Below, piece by piece: positions 1 to 8,804 of a stretch of 64,000 nucleotides of DNA (the stretch's first letter is position 1; every line of letters starts with the position of its first letter). This DNA comes from Solirubrobacteraceae bacterium. Lineage in GTDB: Bacteria > Actinomycetota > Thermoleophilia > Solirubrobacterales > Solirubrobacteraceae. The notes below the pieces were generated by a model that had not been told where the DNA came from, did no database searches, and saw nothing but the letters and a program-made list of their open reading frames with translations. The position numbers and the translations under genes were made by a program. The stretch spans positions 118,553-182,552 of the forward strand of contig JAPSGI010000010.1 of the NCBI GenBank assembly GCA_031177685.1, given 5' to 3'.

Positions 1-1377
1 TCGGCGCGGATGCACGACAGCGTGATCGAGGGCAACGTCATCGAGGACGGGCCGATCGCCATCGCGTGGTTCCAGAACGACCCGGTCGCCGGGAGCAGCT
101 CGTGGCGCTGGAACACGATCTCCAACACCACGTCCGCCGGGATCTACATCTCGCCCAGCGACTCCGCAGGGCCGACGGTCGAGCGGTTCGCCATCGAGGG
201 CAACACGCTGTCGCGGCGCTCCGGCGTGTTCATGAACCTGCGCAACCCGCCGGAGAACAACACGACGCGCGCCAACCTGTTCGTGGGCGGGACGCTGGAC
301 GAGATGTCCGCGGGGATCGGCGATCCGCTGCCCGAGCCGCCGCCGCCCCCGCCCCCGCCGGACGTTCTGGACGGCGGCAACCGTGGCCCGACCGCCGCCT
401 TCGACTACGCGCCGGCGCAGCCGCAGGCGGGCCAGGCCGTGACGTTCACCTCGCGCTCGGAGGACGCCGACGGGCGGATCGTCGCCGAGGCGTGGGATCT
501 CGACGACGACGGGGCATTCGACGACGCGACGGGCGGGCAGGCCCAGCACGCGTTCGCGAGCGCGGGCACCTACCGCGTCCGTCTGCAGGTGACCGACGAC
601 GACGGCGCGACCGCGACCGTGCACGACGACGTGGTCGTGAGCGCGGCCAGCTCCGGCGGCGGAGGCGGGGAAACCGGCGGCGGTGGAGAGACGGGCGGCG
701 GTGAGACCGGCGGCGGGGAAACCGGCGGTGGTGGCGAGACCGGTGGCGAGACCGGCGGCGGTGAGACCGGCGGCGGCGGAGAAACCGGCGGCGAGACCGG
801 CGGCGGGGAAACCGGCGGCGGCGACGGGGAAACCGGCGGCGGCGGCGGGGAAACCGGCGGCGGCGGCGGGGAAGCCGGCGGCGGCGGCGGGGAAGCCGGC
901 GGCGGTGGCGAGACCAGCGGTGGTGATGAGACCGGTGGTGGCGAGACGGGTAGCGGCGCTGAGACGGGCGGCGGCAAGGGCGGCGCTGGCGGCCCCCGCT
1001 CCGCCGACGCGCCGGAGCGAACCGGCAGCGCTGGCGCCGGCAGCGGTTCACCGAAGCGCACCACGCGACTCGAGACGGCGGCCTTCTCCGTCCTCTCCGT
1101 CCGCGCGGTCCGCGGTGGCCGCGTCGCGATCCTGCTGTCCGTCCGCGACCCCGGCCGGGTCGTCGCCACGCTCGCCGTGCGCGGCCGGCAGGTGGCGCGC
1201 GGCCGTGCGACCGCCACGGGTCCCGGCCGGGTCAGGATCCTCCTGCTCCCGACGGCGGCGGTTCGCCGCGCGCTGAACCGCCGCCTGCCCGTCCGGCTGG
1301 TCGCCCGGATCGCCTATCTGAGCGGCGGCCGCGTCGTGGCGCGCCGGTCGCTGCCGGTCGCGGCGCGCCTCCGCTGA
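1..1377 (+). CDS. PKD-domain, Gly-repeat surface protein (5' end outside window)
   Basis: The frame is open to the left edge, so the start lies upstream. The visible part begins with beta-helix-like strands (motifs such as VIEGNVIEDG and IEGNTLSRRSG, typical of right-handed parallel beta-helix proteins). A proline run follows, then a PKD domain at about nt 385-645, with the WDLDDDGAFDD and GTYRVRLQVTDDDG motifs. Next is a long GGGET repeat (nt 655-985) and a basic 110-residue C-terminal domain rich in V, R and A. PKD domains mediate extracellular protein or glycan contacts; the repeat looks like a flexible stalk or linker. No C-terminal membrane anchor or sorting motif is visible. It is probably secreted. 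Ligand and role are unknown. Confidence 0.8.
   Translation, partial: SARMHDSVIEGNVIEDGPIAIAWFQNDPVAGSSSWRWNTISNTTSAGIYISPSDSAGPTVERFAIEGNTLSRRSGVFMNLRNPPENNTTRANLFVGGTLDEMSAGIGDPLPEPPPPPPPPDVLDGGNRGPTAAFDYAPAQPQAGQAVTFTSRSEDADGRIVAEAWDLDDDGAFDDATGGQAQHAFASAGTYRVRLQVTDDDGATATVHDDVVVSAASSGGGGGETGGGGETGGGETGGGETGGGGETGGETGGGETGGGGETGGETGGGETGGGDGETGGGGGETGGGGGEAGGGGGEAGGGGETSGGDETGGGETGSGAETGGGKGGAGGPRSADAPERTGSAGAGSGSPKRTTRLETAAFSVLSVRAVRGGRVAILLSVRDPGRVVATLAVRGRQVARGRATATGPGRVRILLLPTAAVRRALNRRLPVRLVARIAYLSGGRVVARRSLPVAARLR
655..985 (+). repeat. in-frame GGGET/GGET low-complexity repeat
   Basis: Tandem degenerate units of 9-18 bases encode (G)2-5-E-T-G blocks, with late A/S variants, over about 110 codons inside the PKD protein. 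Unit length varies while the frame is kept, as expected for replication slippage in coding DNA. Length is probably variable between strains, and this stretch is prone to assembly error. Confidence 0.85.
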
Positions 1378-1429
1378 CCCTTCGGCGCCGACCGTTCCAC
1401 GGAAGGAGCGGAGCCCACGGGGCCGTCCC

Positions 1430-1600
1430 TCAGCAGCCCATGGCGTCCCGGAGCGTTCGGCAGACCCGGGCCATCCGGGGAGCGGAGAGCGCGGTGACAC
1501 GGCGGCGGAACATCGGGCGCGGAAGGGTGTGGAGGTTGTCGAAGTTGACCACGCACTCGGTTGGCACGCCATCGTCGGCCGGTGTGAGCACCAGCTCCAT
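1430..1600 (-). pseudogene. MazF/PemK-like toxin, C-terminal remnant
   Basis: A minus-strand frame ending at TGA 1430-1432 encodes 56 residues that read like the end of a MazF/PemK-family endoribonuclease: VVNFDNLHTLPR, then RRRVTALS, then RMARVCRTLRDAMGC. This is the family's third-strand and C-terminal helix pattern. The N-terminal half, with the RPVLVV-type strand and the catalytic Arg region, is not found upstream in any frame, and no antitoxin gene is adjacent. I read it as a 5'-truncated relic. A few more residues of weak similarity extend to about 1620. The family call rests on motif recognition only. Confidence 0.55.
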
Positions 1601-1705
1601 CCGCGGCCGGTCGCCCATGGCGACCGGCGACCGGCGACCTGGGCACACCAGGCGGTCAGGGCGATGCGTCGCGGCGCCCGTAGACGACCACGACATACTG
1701 GGACG
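1601..1705. other. non-coding remainder of the 1378-1705 gap
   Basis: Apart from the toxin remnant, the 328 bases between the PKD protein and the cupin gene hold no convincing gene, RNA or repeat. The last 100 bases precede the GTG start of the cupin gene. No good -35/-10 pair was identified here. Confidence 0.4.
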
Positions 1706-2227
1706 GTGTCCGCCGACGCCGACCCGCTCGTGTGGCCCGACGGCTCGATCTACAGGATCACGCATTCGAGCGCGGACACCGGCGGAGAGCTGCTTGAGAT
1801 GGAGTGGGAACTTCCCGCCCACGGCTGGGCTCCCCAGCCCCACGTGCACCCCCGACTGACCGAGGACTACCAGGTGCTCGAGGGCTCATTGGACGTCCTC
1901 GTCGGCGGCGAGTGGCGCACTCTGAGTGCAGGCGACGCCGCATCCGTGCCGCCGGGGACCGTTCATACGTTCCGAGTGGGAAGCAATCCCGTACGCGTTC
2001 GTAACGTGCACAGCCCGGCGCTCGACTTCGAGCCCTACGTCAGGAGGCTGTGCAGCGCTGCGAACCAGCGCGACCTGGGCGACCTGAGCGGTTTCCGCGC
2101 GCTTCTCTACATCGCCGTCCTCGTGCGCGAGTTCCCACTGCACTCACGAGCGCCGCGGCGGGTTGTGAACGCACTGGTGCCCGCGCTGGCAATCGTGGGC
2201 CGCCGGCTCGGGCTTCGGACCACTTGA
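1706..2227 (+). CDS. cupin-domain protein
   Basis: This 173-residue protein starts at GTG 1706; the frame is open further upstream, but similarity to cupins only begins here. A single cupin barrel spans about residues 15-105. Its first motif is QPHVHPRLTEDYQVLEG (two His and a Glu as likely metal ligands), and the second is DAASVPPGTVHTFRVG. A C-terminal helical segment of about 60 residues (LLYIAVLVREFPLHS...) is basic and hydrophobic. Such small cupins bind a metal and act as dioxygenases, isomerases or sugar-binding proteins; the substrate cannot be read here. It lies convergent to the tmRNA gene, separated by a hairpin. Confidence 0.75.
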   Translation: MSADADPLVWPDGSIYRITHSSADTGGELLEMEWELPAHGWAPQPHVHPRLTEDYQVLEGSLDVLVGGEWRTLSAGDAASVPPGTVHTFRVGSNPVRVRNVHSPALDFEPYVRRLCSAANQRDLGDLSGFRALLYIAVLVREFPLHSRAPRRVVNALVPALAIVGRRLGLRTT

Positions 2228-2247
2228 CGATCCGCGGGCCAGTTGGC

Positions 2248-2265
2248 GCTCGCCGAGCGGCGAGC
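2248..2265. terminator. hairpin between convergent cupin gene and tmRNA
   Basis: GCTCGCC (2248-2254) and GGCGAGC (2259-2265) form a perfect 7-bp stem around a 4-base loop. It lies between the cupin stop (2227) and the tmRNA 3' end (2277), so it could end transcription from both sides. There is no T-run on either strand, so it would be a non-canonical or Rho-assisted terminator. Confidence 0.5.
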
Positions 2266-2276
2266 AATCATTGCCA

Positions 2277-2639
2277 TGGAGACGGTGGGAATCGAACCCA
2301 CGTCCGCGGTCGCGTGAAAGGTGGCTTCTACGAGCGTAGCCGGCGCTCTGGTCTCGTCCCTCGGTTGCCGCGCCGGCGGGGTTCCGGGGGACCAGTCTCC
2401 TGAAGGTGTCCCCGGTTTGGCGGAGGCGGGCCGCGCCGGGTGAGCCTGCTGTCTGATCCCGGCGATCCACCCCGCAGGCGAAGGTGGGCCGAGACCTCGG
2501 GCTTAGCTAGTGACTAAGCGGCGAGGGCGTACTCGTGAGAGTCCGCACTTATGTTTTCCCCGGGTGTTTTACGAGGCCTCCCGGGACCTCGGCTCGCGAC
2601 CACCCCCACGGACAGACCACGTCGAAGCCTGTCGTCCCC
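2277..2639 (-). ncRNA. ssrA: transfer-messenger RNA (tmRNA)
   Basis: The RNA reads leftward from GGGGACG (complement of 2633-2639) to CGTCTCCA (ending at 2277). The 5' GGGGACG pairs over 7 bp with the 3' end (one G-U), leaving A2277 as discriminator. The T-arm GGGTTCGATTCCCACC is visible just inside. CCA is not encoded and must be added. The tag ORF is the complement of 2514-2546: the resume codon GCG after ATAAGT encodes ADSHEYALAA, then TAG. This matches the actinobacterial tag pattern (for example ADSHQRDYALAA in mycobacteria). The tmRNA rescues ribosomes stalled on non-stop mRNA, with SmpB (11868-12347) as its partner. The length of 363 nt is normal. Confidence 0.96.
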
Positions 2640-2732
2640 GGGGGTGTATGTCGACGTCCAGTCTAGCGCCGCCCCGCCCGGGCGCCCGGCGCGGGCTTAG
2701 GCGGCCTTCACGTTGCGCGGGAGACTCCCTCG

Positions 2733-2942
2733 GTGCGTCCGATGCGAGCTTCCCGCCTACTCGCGACCCTCCTGACGATCCTGGGCGCCGGGCTGGTGTC
2801 CGGCTCGCTGGCGCAGGTCGCGGCCCTGGACGGGGACCTCGAGCGCGCAGCGCGCGAGCGCGACCCGATCGAGCGCGTCCGCTTCGTCTCGCAGCGCTGC
2901 CCCCATGAACGCGAAGCCCCGGCGGGATGGCGCGAGAGCTGA
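2733..2942 (+). CDS. small membrane-anchored or secreted protein upstream of a two-component system
   Basis: This 69-residue ORF (or 66 residues from the ATG at 2742) has a signal-peptide-like start: MRASRLLATLL, then a hydrophobic stretch to about residue 30. A short charged tail with Glu/Arg pairs and one Cys follows. It ends 4 bases before the response-regulator ATG, so the three genes look co-transcribed. It diverges from the tmRNA gene; the region 2640-2732 should hold both promoters. No family was recognised. It could be a sensor accessory peptide or a spurious leader ORF. Confidence 0.45.
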   Translation: MRPMRASRLLATLLTILGAGLVSGSLAQVAALDGDLERAARERDPIERVRFVSQRCPHEREAPAGWRES

Positions 2943-2946
2943 GTCG

Positions 2947-3600
2947 ATGAGGGTCCTGGTCGCCGAGGACGAGCGACGGCTGGCCGACACGCTGGCGCGC
3001 GGGCTGCGCACCCAGGGCCTCGCCGTCGACGTGGCGCACGACGGCGACGAGGCGCTCGGCAAGGCGCGCGTGTACCCCTACGACGTGGTGGTGTTGGACC
3101 GCGACATGCCGCGCGTGCACGGCGACGAGGTCTGCCGCGCGCTCAACGCCGAGCAGCCGCGCACCAAGGTCCTCATGCTCACCGCCGCCGCGTCGCTGGA
3201 CGAGATGGTCGACGGCCTGGGCATCGGCGCCGACGACTACATGGGCAAGCCGTTCGTGTTCGCCGAGCTGGTCGCGCGCATCCAGGCGCTCGGCCGCCGC
3301 TCCGGCGACGCGCGCCCGGCGGTGCTGCGCCGCGCCGACCTCGTACTCGACCCCGGCGAGCGCACCGTCACGCGCGCCGGGCGCCCGGTCGCGCTCTCGC
3401 CCAAGGAGTTCGGCGTGCTCGAGGCGCTGCTGGCCGCCGAGCGCGCCGTGGTCAGCGCCGAGCAGCTGCTCGAGCGCGTGTGGGACGAGCACGCCGACCC
3501 CTTCACCAACAGCGTGCGCATGACGGTCGTGACGCTGCGCCGCAAGCTCGGCGACCCGCCCGTCGTGGAGACGGTGCGCGGCGCCGGGTACCGCATATGA
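2947..3600 (+). CDS. OmpR-family response regulator
   Basis: The protein has 217 residues. The receiver domain has the acidic pair E7-D8, phospho-acceptor Asp51 in VVVLDRDMP, the conserved Thr/Ala switch near residue 79, and Lys101 in GADDYMGKPF. A winged-helix DNA-binding domain follows (about 120-217), ending in RMTVVTLRRKLGDPP and VRGAGYRI, the signature of OmpR/PhoB regulators. The ATG at 2947 was chosen over an upstream in-frame ATG at 2905 because the MRVLVAEDE beta-strand is the family's normal N-terminus. The stop overlaps the kinase start as ATGA, so the two are translationally coupled. Confidence 0.93.
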   Translation: MRVLVAEDERRLADTLARGLRTQGLAVDVAHDGDEALGKARVYPYDVVVLDRDMPRVHGDEVCRALNAEQPRTKVLMLTAAASLDEMVDGLGIGADDYMGKPFVFAELVARIQALGRRSGDARPAVLRRADLVLDPGERTVTRAGRPVALSPKEFGVLEALLAAERAVVSAEQLLERVWDEHADPFTNSVRMTVVTLRRKLGDPPVVETVRGAGYRI

Positions 3601-4694
3601 GGCTGCGGCTGACCGCGCTGTACGTCGCGCTGTTCGGCACCTCCGCCGCCCTGCTGCTGGCGGTCTCCTACTGGCTGATGGACCGCCACCTGCACCGCAC
3701 GCTGCCGGGACCGCAGGCCGACGCCGCCGCGTCCGACGTCGCGCTGCAGTTCGCGCTCGCCTTCGCCGGGACCATGGTGCTCGCCGCGCTGGCCGGGTGG
3801 CTGCTGGCGGGGCGCGCCCTCGCGCCGCTGCTGCGCATGACCGAGACCGCGCGGCGCGTCTCCGGGGACCGGCTCGGCGAGCGCATGGCGCTGCAGGGCC
3901 CCGCCGACGAGGTGCGCCGCCTCGCCGAGACGGTGGACGACATGCTGGACCGCCTGGAGGAGGCCTTCGAGGCGCAGCGGCGCTTCGTGGCCAATGCCAG
4001 CCACGAGCTGCGCACGCCGCTCACCGTGATCCGCACCGAGGCCGACGTGGCGCTGGCCGACGGCGCGGCCGACGCGGGACGCCTGCGCGAGATGGGACAC
4101 GCCGTGATCGACGGGGTCGATCGCACCGAGGCCCTGCTCGACGGCCTCATGACGCTCGCGCGCAGCCAGCGCGGGCTGCTGCACCGGGAGTCGCTGGACC
4201 TCGCGGACTGCGTACGCCCCGCCGTCTCGCAGGTCTCGCGTGAGGCGGGCGCGCGGTCGGTGGAGCTGCGCGTGGCCTGCGCCCCCGCGCCGGTGACCGG
4301 CGACCGCCGGCTGCTCGAGCGCCTGGCCGCCAACCTCCTGGAGAACGCCGTGCGCTACAACCGGCCCGGCGGGACCGTGTGGGTGCGCACGGAGGTCGAG
4401 GACGGCCGCTCCGTGCTGCAGGTGGAGAACACCGGTCCCCCGCTCGCGGAGACCGACGTCGGGCGGCTCGCCGAGCCGTTCGAGCGCCTCGGCCGCCACG
4501 CCGACGGGGGCGCGGGGCTCGGTCTCTCGATCGCCAGCTCGGTCGCGCGGGCGCACGAGGGCGAGCTGCGCCTGCAGGCGCGACCGGGCGGCGGGCTGGT
4601 GGCCCGCGCGGGCCTCGATGTGCCCGCGGCGGTGCGGACGCTCACACCGGTCGCGCGAACCAGCGCAGCGAGCCGGCGGCGCCGGCCAGCATGA
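3597..4694 (+). CDS. sensor histidine kinase
   Basis: The protein has 365 residues. Two membrane helices (about 6-27 and 49-71) enclose only some 20 extracytoplasmic residues, so it is likely an intramembrane or membrane-proximal sensor. A HAMP region follows (72-125). The dimerisation box contains His136 in VANASHELRTPLTVIRTE. The N-box is LLENAVRYNRPGG, and the glycine box is GAGLGLSIASSVARAHEGEL. The G1 box reads ENTGPP rather than DxGxG, a variant common in this kinase group. The start overlaps the regulator stop (ATGA). The last 53 bases overlap the 3' end of the convergent VWA gene. Confidence 0.92.
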   Translation: MRLRLTALYVALFGTSAALLLAVSYWLMDRHLHRTLPGPQADAAASDVALQFALAFAGTMVLAALAGWLLAGRALAPLLRMTETARRVSGDRLGERMALQGPADEVRRLAETVDDMLDRLEEAFEAQRRFVANASHELRTPLTVIRTEADVALADGAADAGRLREMGHAVIDGVDRTEALLDGLMTLARSQRGLLHRESLDLADCVRPAVSQVSREAGARSVELRVACAPAPVTGDRRLLERLAANLLENAVRYNRPGGTVWVRTEVEDGRSVLQVENTGPPLAETDVGRLAEPFERLGRHADGGAGLGLSIASSVARAHEGELRLQARPGGGLVARAGLDVPAAVRTLTPVARTSAASRRRRPA

Positions 4695-5586
4695 GCACCA
4701 GCGCGCCGGCGACCGCCGCGGCGGTCATCTCGCGCGACTCGTGGCGCGTCGCCACGCGCTCGGCCAGGTCGCGGTAGACCGCGTCGAGCTGGCCGGCGTC
4801 GTCCGCCGAGAAGGCACGCCCGCCCGAGACCTCCGCGATCCGTTCGAGCCCCGCGCGGTCGGGTGGGACCGGGACCAGGCGCTCACCCAGCTGGATGACG
4901 CCGCGCTCGGTGCCCAGGGCCACCGTGTAGACCGGGATCCCGAGCCTGCGCGCCTGCCGCGCCACGCCCACAGGATCGCGCCCGCGCGTCGGGCGCCCGT
5001 CGGAGAGCAGCACGATCGCGCCCGGCGTGCGGCGGACACCCGGGCGCGGCGGGCGGCGCAGCGTGCGCAGCGCCAGGTCGAGCGCGTCGCCCGTGGCCGT
5101 CGAGCCCTTCGCGCGCAGGAGGTCCAGGGCGCGGCGGACGGCCTCGCGATCCTCGGTGGGCGGGCTGGCCAGCCGCGAGTGCGTGCTGAAGGCCACCACC
5201 CCCACGCGGATCCGGTCGGGCACGCCGTCCAGGAACTCCTCCCCCGCGTGGCGCGCCGCCTCCAGCCGCGTGGGCTCCACGTCGGTCGCGCGCATGGACG
5301 AGGACTCGTCGGTCACGAGCATCACGTTGGCCCGCTCGATCGGCACGGCGACGGTCACCTCGGGACGCGCCAGCGCGACCAGCAGCACGACCAGTGCGAG
5401 CCCGAACAGCACCATCGGCAAATGCCGCCGCCAGCCCGGCTGCGCTGGCGCCACCGCCGATCGCAGCGCCGGGGCCGCGAACGCCTCGGCGGCGCGCAGC
5501 CGCCGCGCGTGCGCGCGGGCGTACACGGCGGCGACCAGCGGCACGGCAAGCAGGCCGAGCAGGAACCACGGGGCGGCGAAGCTCAT
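4642..5586 (-). CDS. VWA-domain membrane protein (BatA-like)
   Basis: The protein has 314 residues: N-terminal membrane helices at about 7-22 and 57-73, a von Willebrand A domain at 86-275, and a C-terminal helix at about 287-307. The metal-ion-dependent adhesion site DxSxS is intact as D93-S95-S97 in VTDESSSM. The architecture matches the BatA/BatB family, which works with MoxR ATPases in envelope stress or protein maturation. Its ATG overlaps the TGA of the upstream HtrA gene (ATGA), so both are one operon. It closely resembles the VWA gene at 8805-9746 on the other strand. Confidence 0.88.
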   Translation of the reverse strand: MSFAAPWFLLGLLAVPLVAAVYARAHARRLRAAEAFAAPALRSAVAPAQPGWRRHLPMVLFGLALVVLLVALARPEVTVAVPIERANVMLVTDESSSMRATDVEPTRLEAARHAGEEFLDGVPDRIRVGVVAFSTHSRLASPPTEDREAVRRALDLLRAKGSTATGDALDLALRTLRRPPRPGVRRTPGAIVLLSDGRPTRGRDPVGVARQARRLGIPVYTVALGTERGVIQLGERLVPVPPDRAGLERIAEVSGGRAFSADDAGQLDAVYRDLAERVATRHESREMTAAAVAGALVLMLAGAAGSLRWFARPV

Positions 5587-6785
5587 GGCGAGGCGGCCCG
5601 CTCGGGACGCGAGCCGAGCGTCACCTCGAGCGTCACGCGGCGACCGTCGCGCAGCACCTGCACGCGTACCCGCGAGCCCGGCTTGCGGTCGGCGATCGCG
5701 CCGGCGACGTCCGCGGGCGTGCGGACGCGCTCGCCGCCGACCGAGACGACCACGTCGCCGGGCTGCACGCCGGCGTCGTCGGCGGGCCCGCCCGCGGGCA
5801 CGTCGGCGACCAGCGCGCCGTCGCCCGTGGGGTTCTCGGTCGTGCTCACGCCGAGGTAGGCGCGGCGCACGCGCCCGTCGCGGCGCAGCTTCGGGACCAC
5901 CTCGCGGACCGTGTTCGACGGCACGGCGAAGCCGACGCCGACGTTGCCCTGCGCCCCCGCCGTGGCGATCTGCGAGTTGACGCCGATCACCTGGGCGCCG
6001 GCGTTGAGCAGCGGCCCGCCCGAGTTGCCCGGGTTGATCGGAGCGTCGGTCTGGATCACCTCGTCGATCGAGAAGCCGTTGGGCGCCTGGATCTCACGAC
6101 CCGTGCTGGAGACGATCCCCGCCGTGGCCGTGCGGTCGAGCCCGAACGGGCTGCCGATCGCCACCGCGAGCTCGCCCACGCGCACGCGGTCGGAGTCGGC
6201 CAGAGGCAGGGCGTGCAGGCGCCCGGTCTTGCGGGGATCGACCCGCACGACCGCCAGGTCGGAGGACGCGTCGGTCCCCACGACCTCGCCCTCCACGCGG
6301 CGCCCGCGCTCGCCGAAGCGCACCTCGACGCGGTCGGCGTCCGCGATGACGTGCGCGTTGGTGACGATCGTGCCGTCCGCGTCGATGACGAAGCCCGTGC
6401 CCGACGCGGTGCGCCCGCCGTGCGGCACGCGCACCGACACGACGGCGCGGCTGGCCGCGCGGTAGACCGCGCTCACGCGCGCGTCCTTGCCCCCTCCCGC
6501 GCCGGCGGCGAGCGGCGGCGCCGCGGGCAGCGCCGGCGGATCGTCGCCCTCGGCCCCGCCGACCACGCCGAGCACCACCAGCAGCGCGGCGACGGCCGCG
6601 GCGGCCACCAGGCCCGTGGCCGCCGGGACGCGCCATCCGACCCAGCGCGGCGGCGGGGGCGGCGGGGGCGGCGGATCCTCCGGGGGCGGCGCCGGCGGGC
6701 CCTCGGGCAGCCGCGGTCCCAGCCACTCGTGGCCGGGCGAGTCCTGAGGATCGCTCCACAGTGGCTTGCGGCGCGGGGGCGTCAT
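5583..6785 (-). CDS. membrane-anchored HtrA/DegP-type serine protease with PDZ domain
   Basis: The protein has 400 residues: a proline-rich cytoplasmic head (about 30-47), one membrane helix (54-74), a trypsin-like protease domain (100-300) and a PDZ domain (310-395). The catalytic triad is visible as His145 (TNAHVI), Asp176 (SSDLAVV) and Ser255 (NPGNSGGPL). Such proteases degrade or check misfolded exported proteins. The ATG at 6785 was chosen because it gives the family's normal head; the frame stays open far upstream only because of high GC. It is divergent from moxR, sharing a 111-base control region with a perfect palindrome. Confidence 0.93.
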   Translation of the reverse strand: MTPPRRKPLWSDPQDSPGHEWLGPRLPEGPPAPPPEDPPPPPPPPPRWVGWRVPAATGLVAAAAVAALLVVLGVVGGAEGDDPPALPAAPPLAAGAGGGKDARVSAVYRAASRAVVSVRVPHGGRTASGTGFVIDADGTIVTNAHVIADADRVEVRFGERGRRVEGEVVGTDASSDLAVVRVDPRKTGRLHALPLADSDRVRVGELAVAIGSPFGLDRTATAGIVSSTGREIQAPNGFSIDEVIQTDAPINPGNSGGPLLNAGAQVIGVNSQIATAGAQGNVGVGFAVPSNTVREVVPKLRRDGRVRRAYLGVSTTENPTGDGALVADVPAGGPADDAGVQPGDVVVSVGGERVRTPADVAGAIADRKPGSRVRVQVLRDGRRVTLEVTLGSRPERAASP

Positions 6786-6819
6786 GCCGGTCGAAGCTAC
6801 GCATATCCACGTCAACTCC

Positions 6820-6837
6820 GGATAAGCGGGCTTATCC
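6820..6837. promoter_or_regulatory. perfect palindrome between htrA and moxR operons
   Basis: GGATAAGC (6820-6827) and GCTTATCC (6830-6837) form an exact 8-bp inverted repeat with a 2-base centre. It lies midway between the divergent HtrA start (6785) and MoxR start (6897). Its position and AT-rich core suggest an operator for a dimeric regulator acting on both operons. The adjacent two-component system is a candidate but unproven. Confidence 0.55.
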
Positions 6838-6896
6838 CCCGCTGACATCCCGGCCTCTAGCCTCGGGACCTTCCTTCGACCTGCACAGGAGATGCG

Positions 6897-7885
<989 letters not shown>

Positions 7886-7889
<4 letters not shown>

Positions 7890-8800
7890 CGGCGCGCCTC
7901 GCCGGCGTACGGCCCGCACCGGCGCGCCAGGGGCCCGGCCCGATGCCGGCCGGGCTGGTGGACGCGCTCGACGTGCAGCTGCGCCGCCGCGTCGTCGGGC
8001 CGCTGCCCGGCGACCAGCGGGCGGCCGGTGTGGGGCCGGGCACCGAGCTCGCCCAGCTGCGCCCCTACGAGATCGGCGACGACGTGCGCCAGCTGGACGC
8101 GGCGGCGTCCGCGCGCACCGGCGTACCGCACGTGCGCCTCCACGTGCCCGAGCGGGCGGTGACGACGTGGCTCGTGGTCGACGTCTCCGCCTCGATGGCC
8201 TTCGGCACCGCGGAGCGGCTGAAGTCCGACGTCGCCGAGGGCGTCGCGCTGACCTTCGGGCGGGTGGCCGTGCGCCGGGCCGGCCGCCTCGCGCTGCTGA
8301 CGTTCGGCGCGCCGCGGCCGGTGATGCTGCCGCCCCACGGCGGCCGGCTCGCCCTGCTCGCGTTGCGCCGCGTCCTGGAGGCCGGCGTGGCGCCGGACGG
8401 CCCGGGCGACCGCGGCGGGCTGGCCGCCGCGCTGTCCCGGGTCGGCCGCGTCGCGCGCCTGCCGGGCCTGGTCGTCGTCGTTTCGGACTTCCGCGACCAG
8501 GACGGCTGGGCGCGCCCGCTGCGACGGGTGGGCCAGCGCCACGACGTGCTCGCCGTCGAGGTCCACGACCCCCGCGAGGCGGAGCTCCCGGCGGCGGGCC
8601 ACCTGACGCTGGTCGACCCGGAGACCGGGCGCCACGTCGCCGTCGACACGTCGCGCGCCAACGTGCGCCGGCGCTACGCGGCGGCGGAACGCGCCCGCCG
8701 CGAAGGCGTGGCCCGCGACCTGCGCGCGGCGCACGCGCGGCACGTCGTCCTGGGAACCGGCGGGCCGTGGCTGCGCGAGCTGGCCCGCGCCGTGAGGTGA
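7886..8800 (+). CDS. DUF58 protein
   Basis: The protein has 304 residues and starts at GTG 7886, overlapping the moxR stop. The DUF58 signature YEIGDDVRQLDAAASAR is present around residues 63-79, followed by a VWA-like fold beginning TTWLVVDVSASMAFG (DxSxS retained). Usual DUF58 proteins have N-terminal membrane helices; this one begins directly with the soluble part, so it is a short, cytoplasmic form. DUF58 proteins are obligate neighbours of MoxR and VWA genes and are thought to be part of the same complex. Four bases separate it from the next gene. Confidence 0.9.
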
Positions 8801-8804
8801 CGCG

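Noticed and set aside
655..985. Possible CRISPR or satellite array
   Set aside because: Units are short, unequal, in frame with a coding sequence and have no spacers.
3237..4556. 439-residue minus-strand ORF opposite the two-component system
   Set aside because: No family motif, and composition typical of antisense shadow frames. The plus strand carries complete regulator and kinase motifs.
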